A stretch of 64,000 nt of DNA from positions 2,418,001-2,482,000 of the forward strand of contig JANFAH010000001.1 of NCBI GenBank assembly GCA_024663395.1. The letters run 5' to 3'. How positions within the stretch are numbered: position 1 is the first letter of the stretch; each line of letters starts with the position of its first letter. The position numbers and the translations under genes were made by a program. Below the pieces are notes generated by a model that was not told the origin of the DNA, searched no databases, and saw only the letters and a program-made list of their open reading frames with translations. Source of the stretch: Pisolithus tinctorius. Its lineage: Eukaryota; Basidiomycota; Agaricomycetes; Boletales; Pisolithaceae. This document shows, one piece after another, positions 10,958-20,823 of this stretch.

Positions 10958-11802
10958 TGTCATGGCCATGACACCAGCGTAAGTCCCTAACACCTACTCC
11001 GCCCTCCTCCAACATGTTCCCACACTTCTCTGCCCTCTTCCGACATGTTCCCGCACTTCTCTGCCCTCCTCCGACGTGTTCCCACGCTCCTCTGACCCTC
11101 CCGACACATCTCCACACCTCTCCGAGGTCCCCTGTCCATGTTCTGACCAACTCTGCTGAACTCCACCCTAAGGTTGGTCATGTGGGCTGTTGGACTTGTG
11201 GCCCTGCATTCTAGATAGGGTTCTGCCCTCATGTTGGTTTTCTCCATTCTTCTGCTCCTTCGGTATTTACCCTCTCTTCCTCGTTGTAGTAGTTTCTTTG
11301 TCTCAGTTAAGGTCCCCGTCATCCCTACCCTCTATCCCTTGTGTCGGAAGGACTCTAACCCACTATACACTTATTGGTTTACATTCTGTACTGCACCACC
11401 CTTGACCTACATCGTATATAAGGCCACATAGTACTCCAATGTAATCAGTACGAATATCGAATAAAGTCCCCACCTTCGACTCCCTCTCAGTCCCCTCCGG
11501 AGTTTCATCTCCACTTCCTCTGAGTCTGCTCCACCTCTGAAATACGAGGGCTGAGCTCGCACAAGGGGGCAGCACACTAGCTGACCCAACACCCTCTCAT
11601 CCAACCTCCAACCTCTGACCTCCAGCTCTGACTCTGACCTCAGCCTCCGAAACTTCCCTTCATACCCCTCTGCTCACTGTTCATTGAATATCTTGCCACC
11701 CAGTGGTCGGATTCACTTCGGACTTTGACTGCTGTACTCCGCAGCCCAACCCACTCCAACTCCGCCCTAAGAAGGAGCCAGGGGTGTTGTCCGACTTTGA
11801 CA
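10958..11802 (+). mobile_element. Solo LTR, family L, copy 2 (845 bp)
   Basis: Same family as 6902-7709, with the same TG...CA ends, TATATAA box and AATAAAG. It has an exact 5-bp target duplication CATAG (10953-10957 and 11803-11807) inside family A copy 2. It is longer than copy 1 mainly because the internal repeat near 11000-11090 has an extra unit. Many CpG sites of copies 1 and 3 are TG or CA here, so it is the most decayed of the three. Confidence 0.9.
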
Positions 11803-11857
11803 CATAGCCATGGTCCCTAGCAAAGGGGACAAGCAAAATGATTGATGTGGAGGTGGC

Positions 11858-12672
11858 TGTCATGACCATGACACCAGCATAAGCCCCTAACACCTACTCC
11901 GCCCTCTTCCGACATGTTCCCGCGCTTCTCCGCCCTCCTCCGACGTGTTCCCGTGCTCCTCCGACCCTCCCAACACATCTCCACACCTCTCCGAGGTCCC
12001 CCATCCATGTTCTGACCAACTCTGCTCAACTCCACCCTAAGGTTGGTCACGTGGGCTGTCGGACTTGTGGCCCTGCATTCTAGATAGGGTTCCACCCTCA
12101 TGTCGGTTTTCTCCATTCTTCTGCTCCTTCGGTATTTACCCTCTCTTCCTCATTGTAGTAGTTTCCTTGTCTCAGTTAAGGTCCCCGTCATCCCTACCCT
12201 CTATCCCTTGTGTCGGAAGGACTCTAACCCACTATACACTTATTGGTTTACATTCCGCACTGCACCGCCCTTGACCTACATCGTATATAAGGCCACATAG
12301 TACTCCGATGTAATCAGTACGAATATCAAATAAAGTCCCCACCTTCGACTCCCTCTCAGTCCCCTCCGGAGTTTTGTCTCCACTTCCTCTGAGTCCGCTC
12401 CACCTCTGAAATACAAGGGCTGAGCTCGCGCAAGGGGGCAGCGCACTAGCTGAACCCAATGCCCTCTCATCCGACCTCTGACCTCTGACCTCCAGCTCTG
12501 ACTCCGACCTCAGCCTCCAAAACTTCCCTTCATACCCCTCCGCTCACTGTTCGTCGAATATCTCGCCACCCAGTGGTCAGATTCACTTCGGACTTTGACC
12601 GCTGTACTCCGCAGCCCAACCCGCTCCAACTCCGCCCTAAGAAGGAGCCAGGGGTGTTGTCTGACTTTGACA
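11858..12672 (+). mobile_element. Solo LTR, family L, copy 3 (815 bp)
   Basis: Third member of family L, again plus orientation, with exact target duplication GTGGC (11853-11857 and 12673-12677). It lies only 50 bp beyond copy 2, also inside family A copy 2. It keeps CpG at several positions lost in copy 2 (for example in the segment near 12550). Confidence 0.9.
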
Positions 12673-13197
12673 GTGGCCATATCAGAAGAATTAGTGAAAT
12701 GAGCATCTATTGGAGGGAGTGCTGTAGAAATATGTGGAGTGTGCAGATCCTTCCCAATTTTGGAAGGTAGGATCATGTGGCTGAGCACTATAAGCAAGTG
12801 TGGGAATAGTGTCAGTATCTGCAGAAATGGTGGAGATGTGTTGAAAACTGGAATGCCATACATGGGCACTAAGAATTTTTATAGGTGCTTAACTCACTTC
12901 CTTCTCTTTTCTTTGGCACTGATGACTCATTCTTGTGCAATGGATGACTGCCAATGTTTCTGGCTGTCTTTCTTTGCATTAGGGCTCTAGTCTTTCATCT
13001 CCATTCATCAGCTTTATCCATGTCCATGTCACACCTTTGGTGTGTGACACCATGTTGTCCCATCCTGAGTTTGATCAAATTGATGAGGTTGGTGAGAGCT
13101 CTCCTGCTGAGGAGGAGGATGTCTTTTGGAGACCTACTGGGGGGGCAAACATAGTCAATGTTGGCTTCCTTGCATCTGATAAGGACATAACAGCAGC

Positions 13198-13462
13198 TCA
13201 ATTCTGCATCCCTGAAGGCTATAGTCAAGCAGGAGAATGAGAATTATCTTGCAAAGGCTTCCCTACCATCTTCCACACATATTTCCTTCCATCTGGCCCA
13301 ATACTATTGATTTTGGGCTCAACTGATCAGATGACCCTAGTTCAGTCATCCACAGTCCAGTTTTGGTGCTTAAGTGCAAAGGAAAGTCCCTGTTGCCTAT
13401 GCTTGCCAGACAACAGTGGCATCTCCTGCTTGACAATAGCCTTCAGGGATGCAGAATTGAGC
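13198..13462. repeat. 39-bp inverted duplication inside the Tc1 relic
   Basis: The segment at about 13198-13236 (ctcaattctgcatccctgaa...) is the reverse complement of about 13424-13462 with one or two differences. A piece of transposase sequence has therefore been copied in inverted orientation next to itself, at the junction between the relic and family A. Confidence 0.65.
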
Positions 13463-13764
13463 ACACTGCAAACAGTTTGGGAAGTGACAGGAGAGGAAAG
13501 GACCACACTTATTATATGGGTGGCCTAGGTGGCATTTTCAGCTCTTCCAGAGGTCACACTGCAGACTATTCTCCTTCTGCCAGTAGAAGAAAGCTGGTAA
13601 GCATGTCCTAGTCTGGGGTTTTCCTCATCTAGCTGGAACTCTTTGATGACCCTGGCCACAGTAGAGCTCCCCAGACCAGTTGTAGAGGAGATTTGATGAG
13701 CAGAATGGCCAGATTCAGAAAGAAGATGGATATTTGCTCTAGCAGAGGCAAAAATGCATTTCAT
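13230..13764 (-). pseudogene. Decayed Tc1 transposase, N-terminal half
   Basis: The minus strand from 13764 encodes MKCIFASARANIHLLSESG...ISSTTGLGSSTVARVIKE, a Tc1 helix-turn-helix N-terminus similar in layout to the intact transposase at 8570. Downstream the reading continues with shifts through a block matching 'LLS.KHRQQGLSFALKHQNW' and 'INSIGPDGRKYVW'. At least two tryptophan codons have become TGA, and the residue in the first catalytic aspartate position reads as valine (SVEPKI in place of SDETKI). The second half of the gene, with the other two catalytic residues, is absent. Confidence 0.8.
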
Positions 13765-14108
13765 GGTGAAGTAGGGTTAGCTGAGTGGGACCCAAGCCAT
13801 TTTTATGGCTCAGGATTACATACATTACATAATCAAGCAAGGTTGAAGCACAAAATCCTTATGTTATTTACTAAATAATGACTGACAACATCATGCTCAA
13901 AAAAGTGTCCCAATGACATATCATTTTAAAATGGTCATATCTCATTGCCATGACAACCAAATCACATGGTCAAGCCCTTGTTGTCAGGGCAATGGTTAGT
14001 GCTATATTTGGTCCTGCTGGAGTTTGAACCAATTCCTATTGGCTCTCTCATGAACCTCAAATCTTTCCAAAATCACCAAACATTGGGACACTTTTTTGAG
14101 CCACTGTA
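13230..14108 (-). mobile_element. 5'-truncated second Tc1-like element (relic)
   Basis: One terminal inverted repeat survives, ending ...TTTTTTGAGCCACTGTA at about 14108, with an inner 'tcaaaaaagtgtcccaatg' site near 13898 and the outer site near 14080, the same two-site design as the 6511 element but with different sequence. The opposite end is lost at its junction with family A copy 2. It represents a related but distinct Tc1 subfamily. Confidence 0.75.
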
Positions 14109-14122
14109 GGTCTTGGTCTTAG

Positions 14123-15030
14123 TCTCACATAGGTTCACCCAAAAACCAGGGGAGTAAACTTTTCATATATTCAATTCTAACACTACTACACAAGTTGTAA
14201 TACTCTACTAGACTACTGTTACTATGCTTTTTTGGTAATCACTGCACTACAAAAAGCACACTATAGGGCTATCCTGTACTACTACCAACTTGTGGTAATC
14301 AAATCAGTAGTAGTCTACTAGCCCATCAATCAACAACCCTAATCAATTATGGTTTCTTGGTAATCAAAAAAGCACATGCTAGGGCTATCCTGCACTACCA
14401 CCAACCCTAATCAATTATGATTTCTTGGTAATCAAAAAAGAGCACTCTAGGGCTATCCTGCACTACTACCAACTTGTGGTAATCAATTTGGTAGCAGTCT
14501 ACTAGCCCATTAGCCTACAACCCTAATCAATTACACTTTCTTGGTAATCAAAAGAGTGCACTCTAGGGCTATCCCACACTACTACCTACTTGTGGTAATC
14601 AATTTGGTAGTAGTTTACTAGCCCATTAGTCAACAACCCTAATCCACTACACATCTTTGGTAGTCAAAAAAGCATACTCTAGGGCCACACAATACTACTA
14701 ATTTGTGGTGATCAATAGGTAGTAGACAGAGTAGCCCAATAGTAGGAAAAGGAAGTTGTTTGGTCAGCTTTGTACTGTTGTGTGAAAGGCATGAGTTTTG
14801 GTGTCTATAATTGCACACTTTTGTGCATTTGGTGGACTTAGAAAAAATTTTGAGGCTTAGTGGCTGTGCCACACTACACAATTTTCTAATCATCACTATG
14901 CTGTTTTGCTAATCAAGCATTGCCCTTTCTTTACTAGTCACACTACACTTGTTTGGTAGTCAAACATGCAAACACTACACTACACTACACTACACAACAG
15001 CACCTTGCTTTTCCAGTATTCAAAAATAAT
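14123..15030 (+). repeat. Direct repeat B, left copy, with ~115 bp tandem units
   Basis: Starts near 'gtctcacat...gttcacc' and ends near 'ttttccagtattcaaaaa'; the same order of blocks recurs at 16098-17410. From about 14210 to 14740 it contains roughly four tandem units of about 115 bp. Each unit has an inverted motif (ctactaccaa ... ttggtagtag) and a 'ggtaatcaaaa' block. It could be an LTR pair with 16098-17410 around a 1.07 kb interior, but I see no TG...CA ends or polymerase sequence. Confidence 0.6.
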
Positions 15031-16097
15031 GCTCTTCTGCCAAGTGCAAAGGGCTATTCCAATGCATTCAGATGAGCACAGAAGATGGCTGTGAACCATG
15101 CTGCCCACCCTTGCAGCTGCTTCTTGATATGTAGGTGAGGTGGTCATCTACATTTCTAATGCTCCAGCACATGTTGTGTTTGAAGGAGGATGTCAATTGC
15201 TTTGTTTGGCATCTCAGCTTGGCAGAAAGTGACACAGAGAAGCATTGCAAAATTATGGAGCTTGAATTATCTGAGGCTGAATGGCTGCAGGTGTGGCACT
15301 TGCTGGCCCTCCAGACATACCTGTGGTATCACTGACTGTTTATATAGTACTTGATCCTACATAGAAGCTGAATCATATCCATACCTACTGGGGGAAACCA
15401 TTGGCTGAAGAGGGGGTGCAATTCACCAAAGGAATTGTGAGTCACCATGTCATAGTAATGAGCTCATACTAACTCATTTGATTAGTACAAAAACTGTTAT
15501 AATTTGATGCACAAGCATCAGCAAATTGCTTTGTTCTGTACAGTTCTGGACAGAGCAACCCAAGATCACAGAGTCAGTGGGGTGGTCCAATCTGGACACC
15601 CTTGTTCAGATTCACATCAACTTGTAGTTTACTGTACAGCTCACCACAGATCCCTCCAGATGTATGTGCATATCCAGAATACACAGTATTGGAGCTGTAG
15701 CTTTCTGTACAGCTTATCACAAATCCCTTTAGATGTATGTAGTTGTCCAGAATAAAGGGCACTGGGTATTCAATACCAGCTGGAAGGGTCCAGCACAGGA
15801 GCAGATAACATTTGTCATACTGGATGCATCTAGGAAATTTTGATGACATGGGAGATACAGCAATATCATCAGCAAACCTGGATACCACTGTCCAGCCCTG
15901 TCCAGCCTCCAACAGTGGCTACAGTACTACAGGAAAGTCCCCCCCTGTCAAGTGCTGTAACAGTACTGTACAGCCCCATTACAGCCTGTACAGCACATAT
16001 CATCTTGTACAGTCCCATACAGCATGTACAGCCCATACAGTCCCATACAGTCCAGTACAGCCAACAATCATGCACACTACCAAACCTAGGCCAGTCT
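15031..16097. other. Interior between the B repeats, with TACAG-rich tract
   Basis: No gene is supported. Bases about 15890-16065 form an irregular tandem tract of 'tacagcc' and 'catacagtc' words, about 10-11 bp per unit, with short palindromes (actgtac and gtacagt). The rest is unique, CpG-poor DNA with short accidental frames. Confidence 0.5.
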
Positions 16098-17410
16098 CAC
16101 ATATGTCCTAAGTAATATGTTCACCTGACAACCAAAGAAGTAAACTTTTCACTATATTCAAATTCCAACACTACTACACAAGTTAATACTCTAATAGACT
16201 ACTACTGCTACTAATCACTATGCACTACAAAAAGCACACTATATGGCTATCCCATACCACTACCAACTTGAGGTAATCATATTGGGAATAGTTAACTAGG
16301 CCATTAGCCAACAACCCTAATCAACTATGTACACTTTCTTGGTAATCAAAAAAACACACTCTAGGGCTGTACCAAACTACTACCAACTTGTGGTAATCAA
16401 ATTGGTAGTAGTTAACTAGCCCATTAGCCTACAACCCTAATCAACTACACTTTCTTGGTAATCAAAATAGCACACTCTAGGACTATTCCATACTACCACT
16501 AACTTGTGACAATCAAATTGGTAGTAGTCTACTAGCCCATTAGCCAACAACCCTAATTAACTACACTTCTTTGGTAATCAAAAAAGTGTACTCTAGGGCT
16601 ACACAACACTACCAAATTGTGGTAATCAAATAGGTAGTAGACAAAGTAGCCCTATAGTAGGAAAAGGAAGTTATTTGGTTGGCTCTGTACCACTGTGCAA
16701 AAGGTGTGAGTTTTGGTGTCCACAATAGCACATTTTCAGGTATTTGGTGGACTTGAGGAATTTTCAAGGCTTAGTGGCTGTGCTACACTACACAATTTCC
16801 TAATCATCACTACGCTTTTTTGCTAGTCAAACATTACCCTTCCTTTACTAGTCACACTACACTACAAACACTACACTACACTACACTTGTTGGGTAGTCA
16901 AAAAAGCGGTCACTACACTACAAACACTACATTACACTACACTCTTTGGGTAGTCAAAAATGCGGCCACTACACTACAAACACTACACTACACTACACTC
17001 TTTGGGTAGTCAAAAATGCAGTCACTACACTACAAACACTACACTACACTACACTCTTTGGGTAGTCAAAAATGTGGTTACTACACTATAAACAATACAC
17101 TACACTACACTATACTTTTTGGGTAATCAAAAATGTGGCCACTACACAACAAACACAACTACACTACACTTTTTAGGTAGTCAAAAATGTGGTCACTACA
17201 CAACAAACACTACACTACACTACACTCTCTGGGTGGTCAAAAATGCAGCCACTGCACTACAAACAATACACTATACTACACTACACTACACTTTGTTGGT
17301 AGTCAAAAATGTGGTCACTACACAACAAACACTACACTACACTACACTACACTTTTTATAATCAAAAATGTGACACTAACAACACCACCTCACTTTTCCA
17401 GTATCTAAAA
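16098..17410 (+). repeat. Direct repeat B, right copy, expanded
   Basis: Repeats the block order of 14123-15030: the ~115 bp tandem units lie at about 16235-16650, and the terminal 'ttttccagtat' block near 17395. It is about 400 bp longer than the left copy because of the expanded minisatellite at 16860-17375. Confidence 0.6.
16860..17375 (+). repeat. Minisatellite, ~58 bp unit, about nine copies
   Basis: Each unit has a 'gggtagtcaaaaatg' block followed by a 'cactacactac' run. I count nine occurrences of the 'agtcaaaaa' block. The corresponding point in the left B copy (about 14940-15000) has a single unit. Long open frames across it are only translations of the repeat. Confidence 0.8.
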
Positions 17411-17831
17411 ATGCAGACACTATACAACACAATACTAATTAGGTAATCAAAAATGCGTGAGAAAAACACAAAATACTCAGAAAATCACAAGTCTTTCAAC
17501 ACATTATGTCATCAGATGGTGATGACATCATAAGTAAACTTGTAGCCCCTGACAGGATGATCACAATGGTGTGCTTGCCTTGTCATGATTCACAAAAGTG
17601 AGTGAGCTACAGGCAAAAGAAATTCTACTAGTATATCACCACCAACTCACTACTACCTAGCACTATCTGGTAGCAAGTAACAAATGTAAATACCAACTGT
17701 ACAGACTACCAGCTATAACTACCAAGCTCCACAACACTACATGTGGGAGCCTGTGGGGGAATGTACTACTGTGGTACTGTGGCACTGTTGCACTGTGAGT
17801 CTGTGGGGAGGTGTGGGACACTGCAGGCCAT
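17411..17831. other. Unassigned CpG-poor spacer
   Basis: Between the right B repeat and the truncated end of family A copy 3. Short near-palindromes occur (around 17510-17530), but no gene or known element is recognised. Confidence 0.5.
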
Positions 17832-19238
17832 CTATCAAAGCTGCTGAATGAACTACTGAGGGACAATGAATTGTGAGCAAGAGGGGCTCTCTGATGTCTT
17901 CTTTTTTTAGCTATCTAAGTACAGTGATTTACATATGGTAAGTGATTGGTAAGTGATAATTAAGGAATGTAAGCAGTTGGTAATCAACTTAGAAAGCATT
18001 AGTGAGCATTGGTAAGGAGAAGTAAGCCAAAAAGTGAAGAATCAGTAAGCAAAGTCAAAAGATTGGTAAGTATTGGCAATAGGTGAGTCAAGGACAGTCA
18101 GAATTTCAAAATATGAGTCAAGCAATGTCAGGAACTGAGTAAGCACACTGGGATCACATTGGGGGGAGGCTGTGCATGTCACATCTCAAAGAGATCACTT
18201 CTAGGCCAAGGTGGGATGACAGAGAGGCAGCACTGATCTGATGCTGATATAGTACATCCAAAAGTGGACAGTGTGAGTCAGGTGTCAGTAAGGGGTCAAG
18301 CTTTGGGGGTCTGTGGGGTGACAGGAGCATAGGGGATCACAACTTTCCCCCCCAACTGTCCTCTCAGTGAAGTGAATAAAAACTTCATGAATGAGGCCCT
18401 GTTGGAAGAGAGGATGAAGGGGGAGTGTCTTCAGCTGTATCTTGCAACAAGAAGGCAAGATGTGCATCATACTCATCATGGATGCAATCAGGGAGAGTGG
18501 AGAACAGTAGATTATACTGTAGCTGGCACAATTTTGGAAGAATGATGGATGAGATTGGTATGAAGACATTGCAGGGTGCAGGGAGGAAGGATCTGTATGC
18601 TTCTTGGACTGGAGAGACTGAAACAACCACATAAAACCTTTCCAGCTGAATGACAGACCTGAGGTGACCAAAGAATGTCCTCCTAGAGGTCATACTGACA
18701 AAAAGAACATGCTGTCCAAGCTGGATGGGCTGAGAGGGGGCAGACAAGGATGGGATGTACCAGGATGCTTCAGGACAGAAGCCAGTAGGAATTCCTGGTA
18801 GATATACATAGCCATGGTCCCTAGCAAAGGGGAAAAGCAAAATGATTGATGTGGAGGTGGCCATATCAGAAGAATTAGTGAAATGAGCATCTATTGGAGG
18901 GAGTGCTGTAGAAATGTGTGGAGTGTGCAGATCCTTCCCAATTTTGGAAGGTAGGATCATGTGGCTGAGCACTATAAGCAAGTGTGGGAATGGTGTCAGT
19001 ATCTGCAGAAATGGTGGAGATATGTCAAAAACTGGAATGCCATACACAGGCACTTAAGAGTTTTTATTGGCACTTAACTCGCTTCCTTCATTTTTCTTTG
19101 GCATTGATGACTTGTTCTTGTGTGAGGGATAACTGCCAATGTTTCTGGCTGTCTTTCTTCACATGAGGGCTATAGTCTTCATCTCCATTCATCAGCAGTA
19201 TCCATGTCCACATCACCAAACACCTTTGGTGTGTGACA
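17832..19238 (-). repeat. LTR-like repeat family A, copy 3 (truncated at its left end)
   Basis: Shares the GGTGTGTGACA right end (19238), the 'ccatggtccctagcaaagg' block that in copy 2 was the LTR insertion site, the G-rich tract plus TGTGATCCCC (about 18341), and the TGTACTTAGATA block. It lacks the last ~0.35 kb present in copy 2. The uninterrupted 'gatatacatagccatggtc' and 'ggtggccatatc' sequences here are the empty-site counterparts of the two L-family insertions in copy 2. Confidence 0.7.
18385..19053 (-). CDS. Uncharacterised 222-aa ORF of repeat family A
   Basis: An unbroken frame starting MPVYGIPVFDISPPFLQILTPF on the minus strand. The first ~60 residues recur in copies 1, 2 and 4 with mostly conservative changes (MPMYGIPVSDVSLPF..., MPMYGISVFVISPPF...), and a central block (SWYIPS.SAPSQPIQLGQ..LFVSMTS.RTFFG) recurs in copies 2 and 4, partly in shifted frames. 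I recognise no domain. It may be a real small product of the element, or a frame left open by biased composition. Confidence that it is translated is low. Confidence 0.3.
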   Translation of the reverse strand: MPVYGIPVFDISPPFLQILTPFPHLLIVLSHMILPSKIGKDLHTPHISTALPPIDAHFTNSSDMATSTSIILLFPFARDHGYVYLPGIPTGFCPEASWYIPSLSAPSQPIQLGQHVLFVSMTSRRTFFGHLRSVIQLERFYVVVSVSPVQEAYRSFLPAPCNVFIPISSIILPKLCQLQYNLLFSTLPDCIHDEYDAHLAFLLQDTAEDTPPSSSLPTGPHS

Positions 19239-19244
19239 ACATGC

Positions 19245-20823
19245 TCCTGGCACAAGTCATCATCAAGTTATGCAGGAGTAGGAGGATGACTAAGTGAAAA
19301 TGCTGATTAAGCACAGATGATAATGCAGATAATGAATGAAGGTAGATAGACCCCTTCATGGAGCCTCAACTACCAAGGATATGAATAATGACAGATAGAC
19401 TCTTCCAAACAAGCCTCAACTGTCATTGACAAGTTATGTCTGAGATGAGCTGAACTGATTCCTGAGTGACTTCTTGATTGCTTTTGTAGCTAAGTACAGG
19501 GGGTTTATATACTGTAGGGGGGAGCACAGCCTATGACAAATGAGGCACAAATGCTTGGTAAGTAATGAGTAAGGACTGTAAGCAATGAGTAATCATGATG
19601 AGTAAGCAAGAAATGAAAAGTAAGCAAGCAAAGAGGATTAGTAAGTATTGGCAATGAACAAGTCAAAATATCACAGTATGAGTTGAAGAATGTCAGAATC
19701 TGAGTAAGCACACTGATATCACATTAGGGGGTGGTGATGCATGTCAGCTCTCAGCAGAGACATCACTAGATCAAAAGATGGGATGACAGATGGACAGTGT
19801 TTCCAGATGGGGAAGTATTAATTCCAGAAATGGATGGCATGAGTCAGGCATCAAAGGGCTAGGGTGTTGGGGGTCTGTGGGGTAATGGGAGCATAGGCAA
19901 TCACATCTCCCACCCATTCATCCTCTCAGCAAAGTCAATAAATGCTTCATAAACAGGACTCTGATGGAGGAGAGGGAGAAGGGGGGACATCTTCTGCTGG
20001 GTCTTGCAGTAAGAAGGCAAGATGCATGTCATACTCATCATGGATGTGATCAGGGAGGATACAGAACAGTAGATTATACTGCAGCTGTTGCAATGTGGGG
20101 AGAGTGACAGATGAGATTGGAATAAAGATGTTCAGGGAGCAGGGAGGAAGGATCCATATGCTTCATCAAGTGGGGAGACTGAAATGACCACATAAGACCT
20201 TTGTAACTAAGTGACAGACCTGAGGTGACCAAAGAACATCCTTCTGGAAGTCATACTGACAAGGAGAACACACTGACCAAGCTGCATGGGATGAGACAGG
20301 GCTGATGACAATGGAATGAACCAGGGGGCTTCAGGATGGAAGCTGGTGGGAACACCTGGCAGATATACATAGCCACTGTCTCTGGCAAAAGAGACAAGTG
20401 AGATGATTGATGAAGAGGTGGCCATATCTGATGAACTTAGTGAAATGAGCATCTGATGGATGGAGTGCTGTAGAAATGCATAGGGTGCAAAGATCCTTTC
20501 CAAAATCAGAAGGCAGGATGGCATGGCTGAGCACTTCAAGTGAGTGTGAGAACAGAGTCAATATCTTTGGAAATGGTGGAGATATGACAAAAACTGAAAT
20601 GCCATACATGGGCACTAAAAACTTTTGATGTGCACTTAACTCACTTCCTCTTTTCTTTCTAGCACTGATGACTCATTCTTGTGCAAAGGATGACTGCTCA
20701 CATCCAGCAGTCCTTCTATGCATGAGGGCTTTAGTCTTCATCTGCATGGCATGGCATGCAACTTGTCAATGAGTTATGCAGAGTCAGCTGTAACCATGTC
20801 CACAACACCTTTGGTGTGTGACA
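19245..20823 (-). repeat. LTR-like repeat family A, copy 4 (divergent subfamily)
   Basis: Lies directly beside copy 3. It shares the GGTGTGTGACA end (20823), the 'ctatgctcc' start block (about 19904 on the minus strand), a TATATAA box near 19508 and many internal blocks, but differs from copies 2 and 3 throughout, so it belongs to an older or separate subfamily. The left limit is approximate. Confidence 0.55.

Larger units (their letters stand above)
9514..13049 (-). mobile_element. LTR-like repeat family A, copy 2, carrying two nested solo LTRs
   Basis: This is the most complete family A copy. Without the two L-family LTRs it is about 1.87 kb, with ends TG...CA shared with the other copies. 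On the minus strand it has a TATATAA box near 10033 followed downstream by an AATAAAG-type signal near 9622. An internal G-rich tract followed by TGTGATCCCC (near 10487-10500) resembles a polypurine tract plus LTR start, so the true LTR may instead be only 9514-10487 with about 0.9 kb of internal sequence. No target duplication is found at the outer ends. Coding content is limited to the frames described for copy 3. Confidence 0.65.

Noticed and set aside
16860..17375. CRISPR array
   Set aside because: The units are contiguous variable tandem repeats without unique spacers, in a eukaryotic genome.
17119..17408. ORFs of 73-80 aa rich in Thr, His and Tyr
   Set aside because: Translations of the 58-bp minisatellite.
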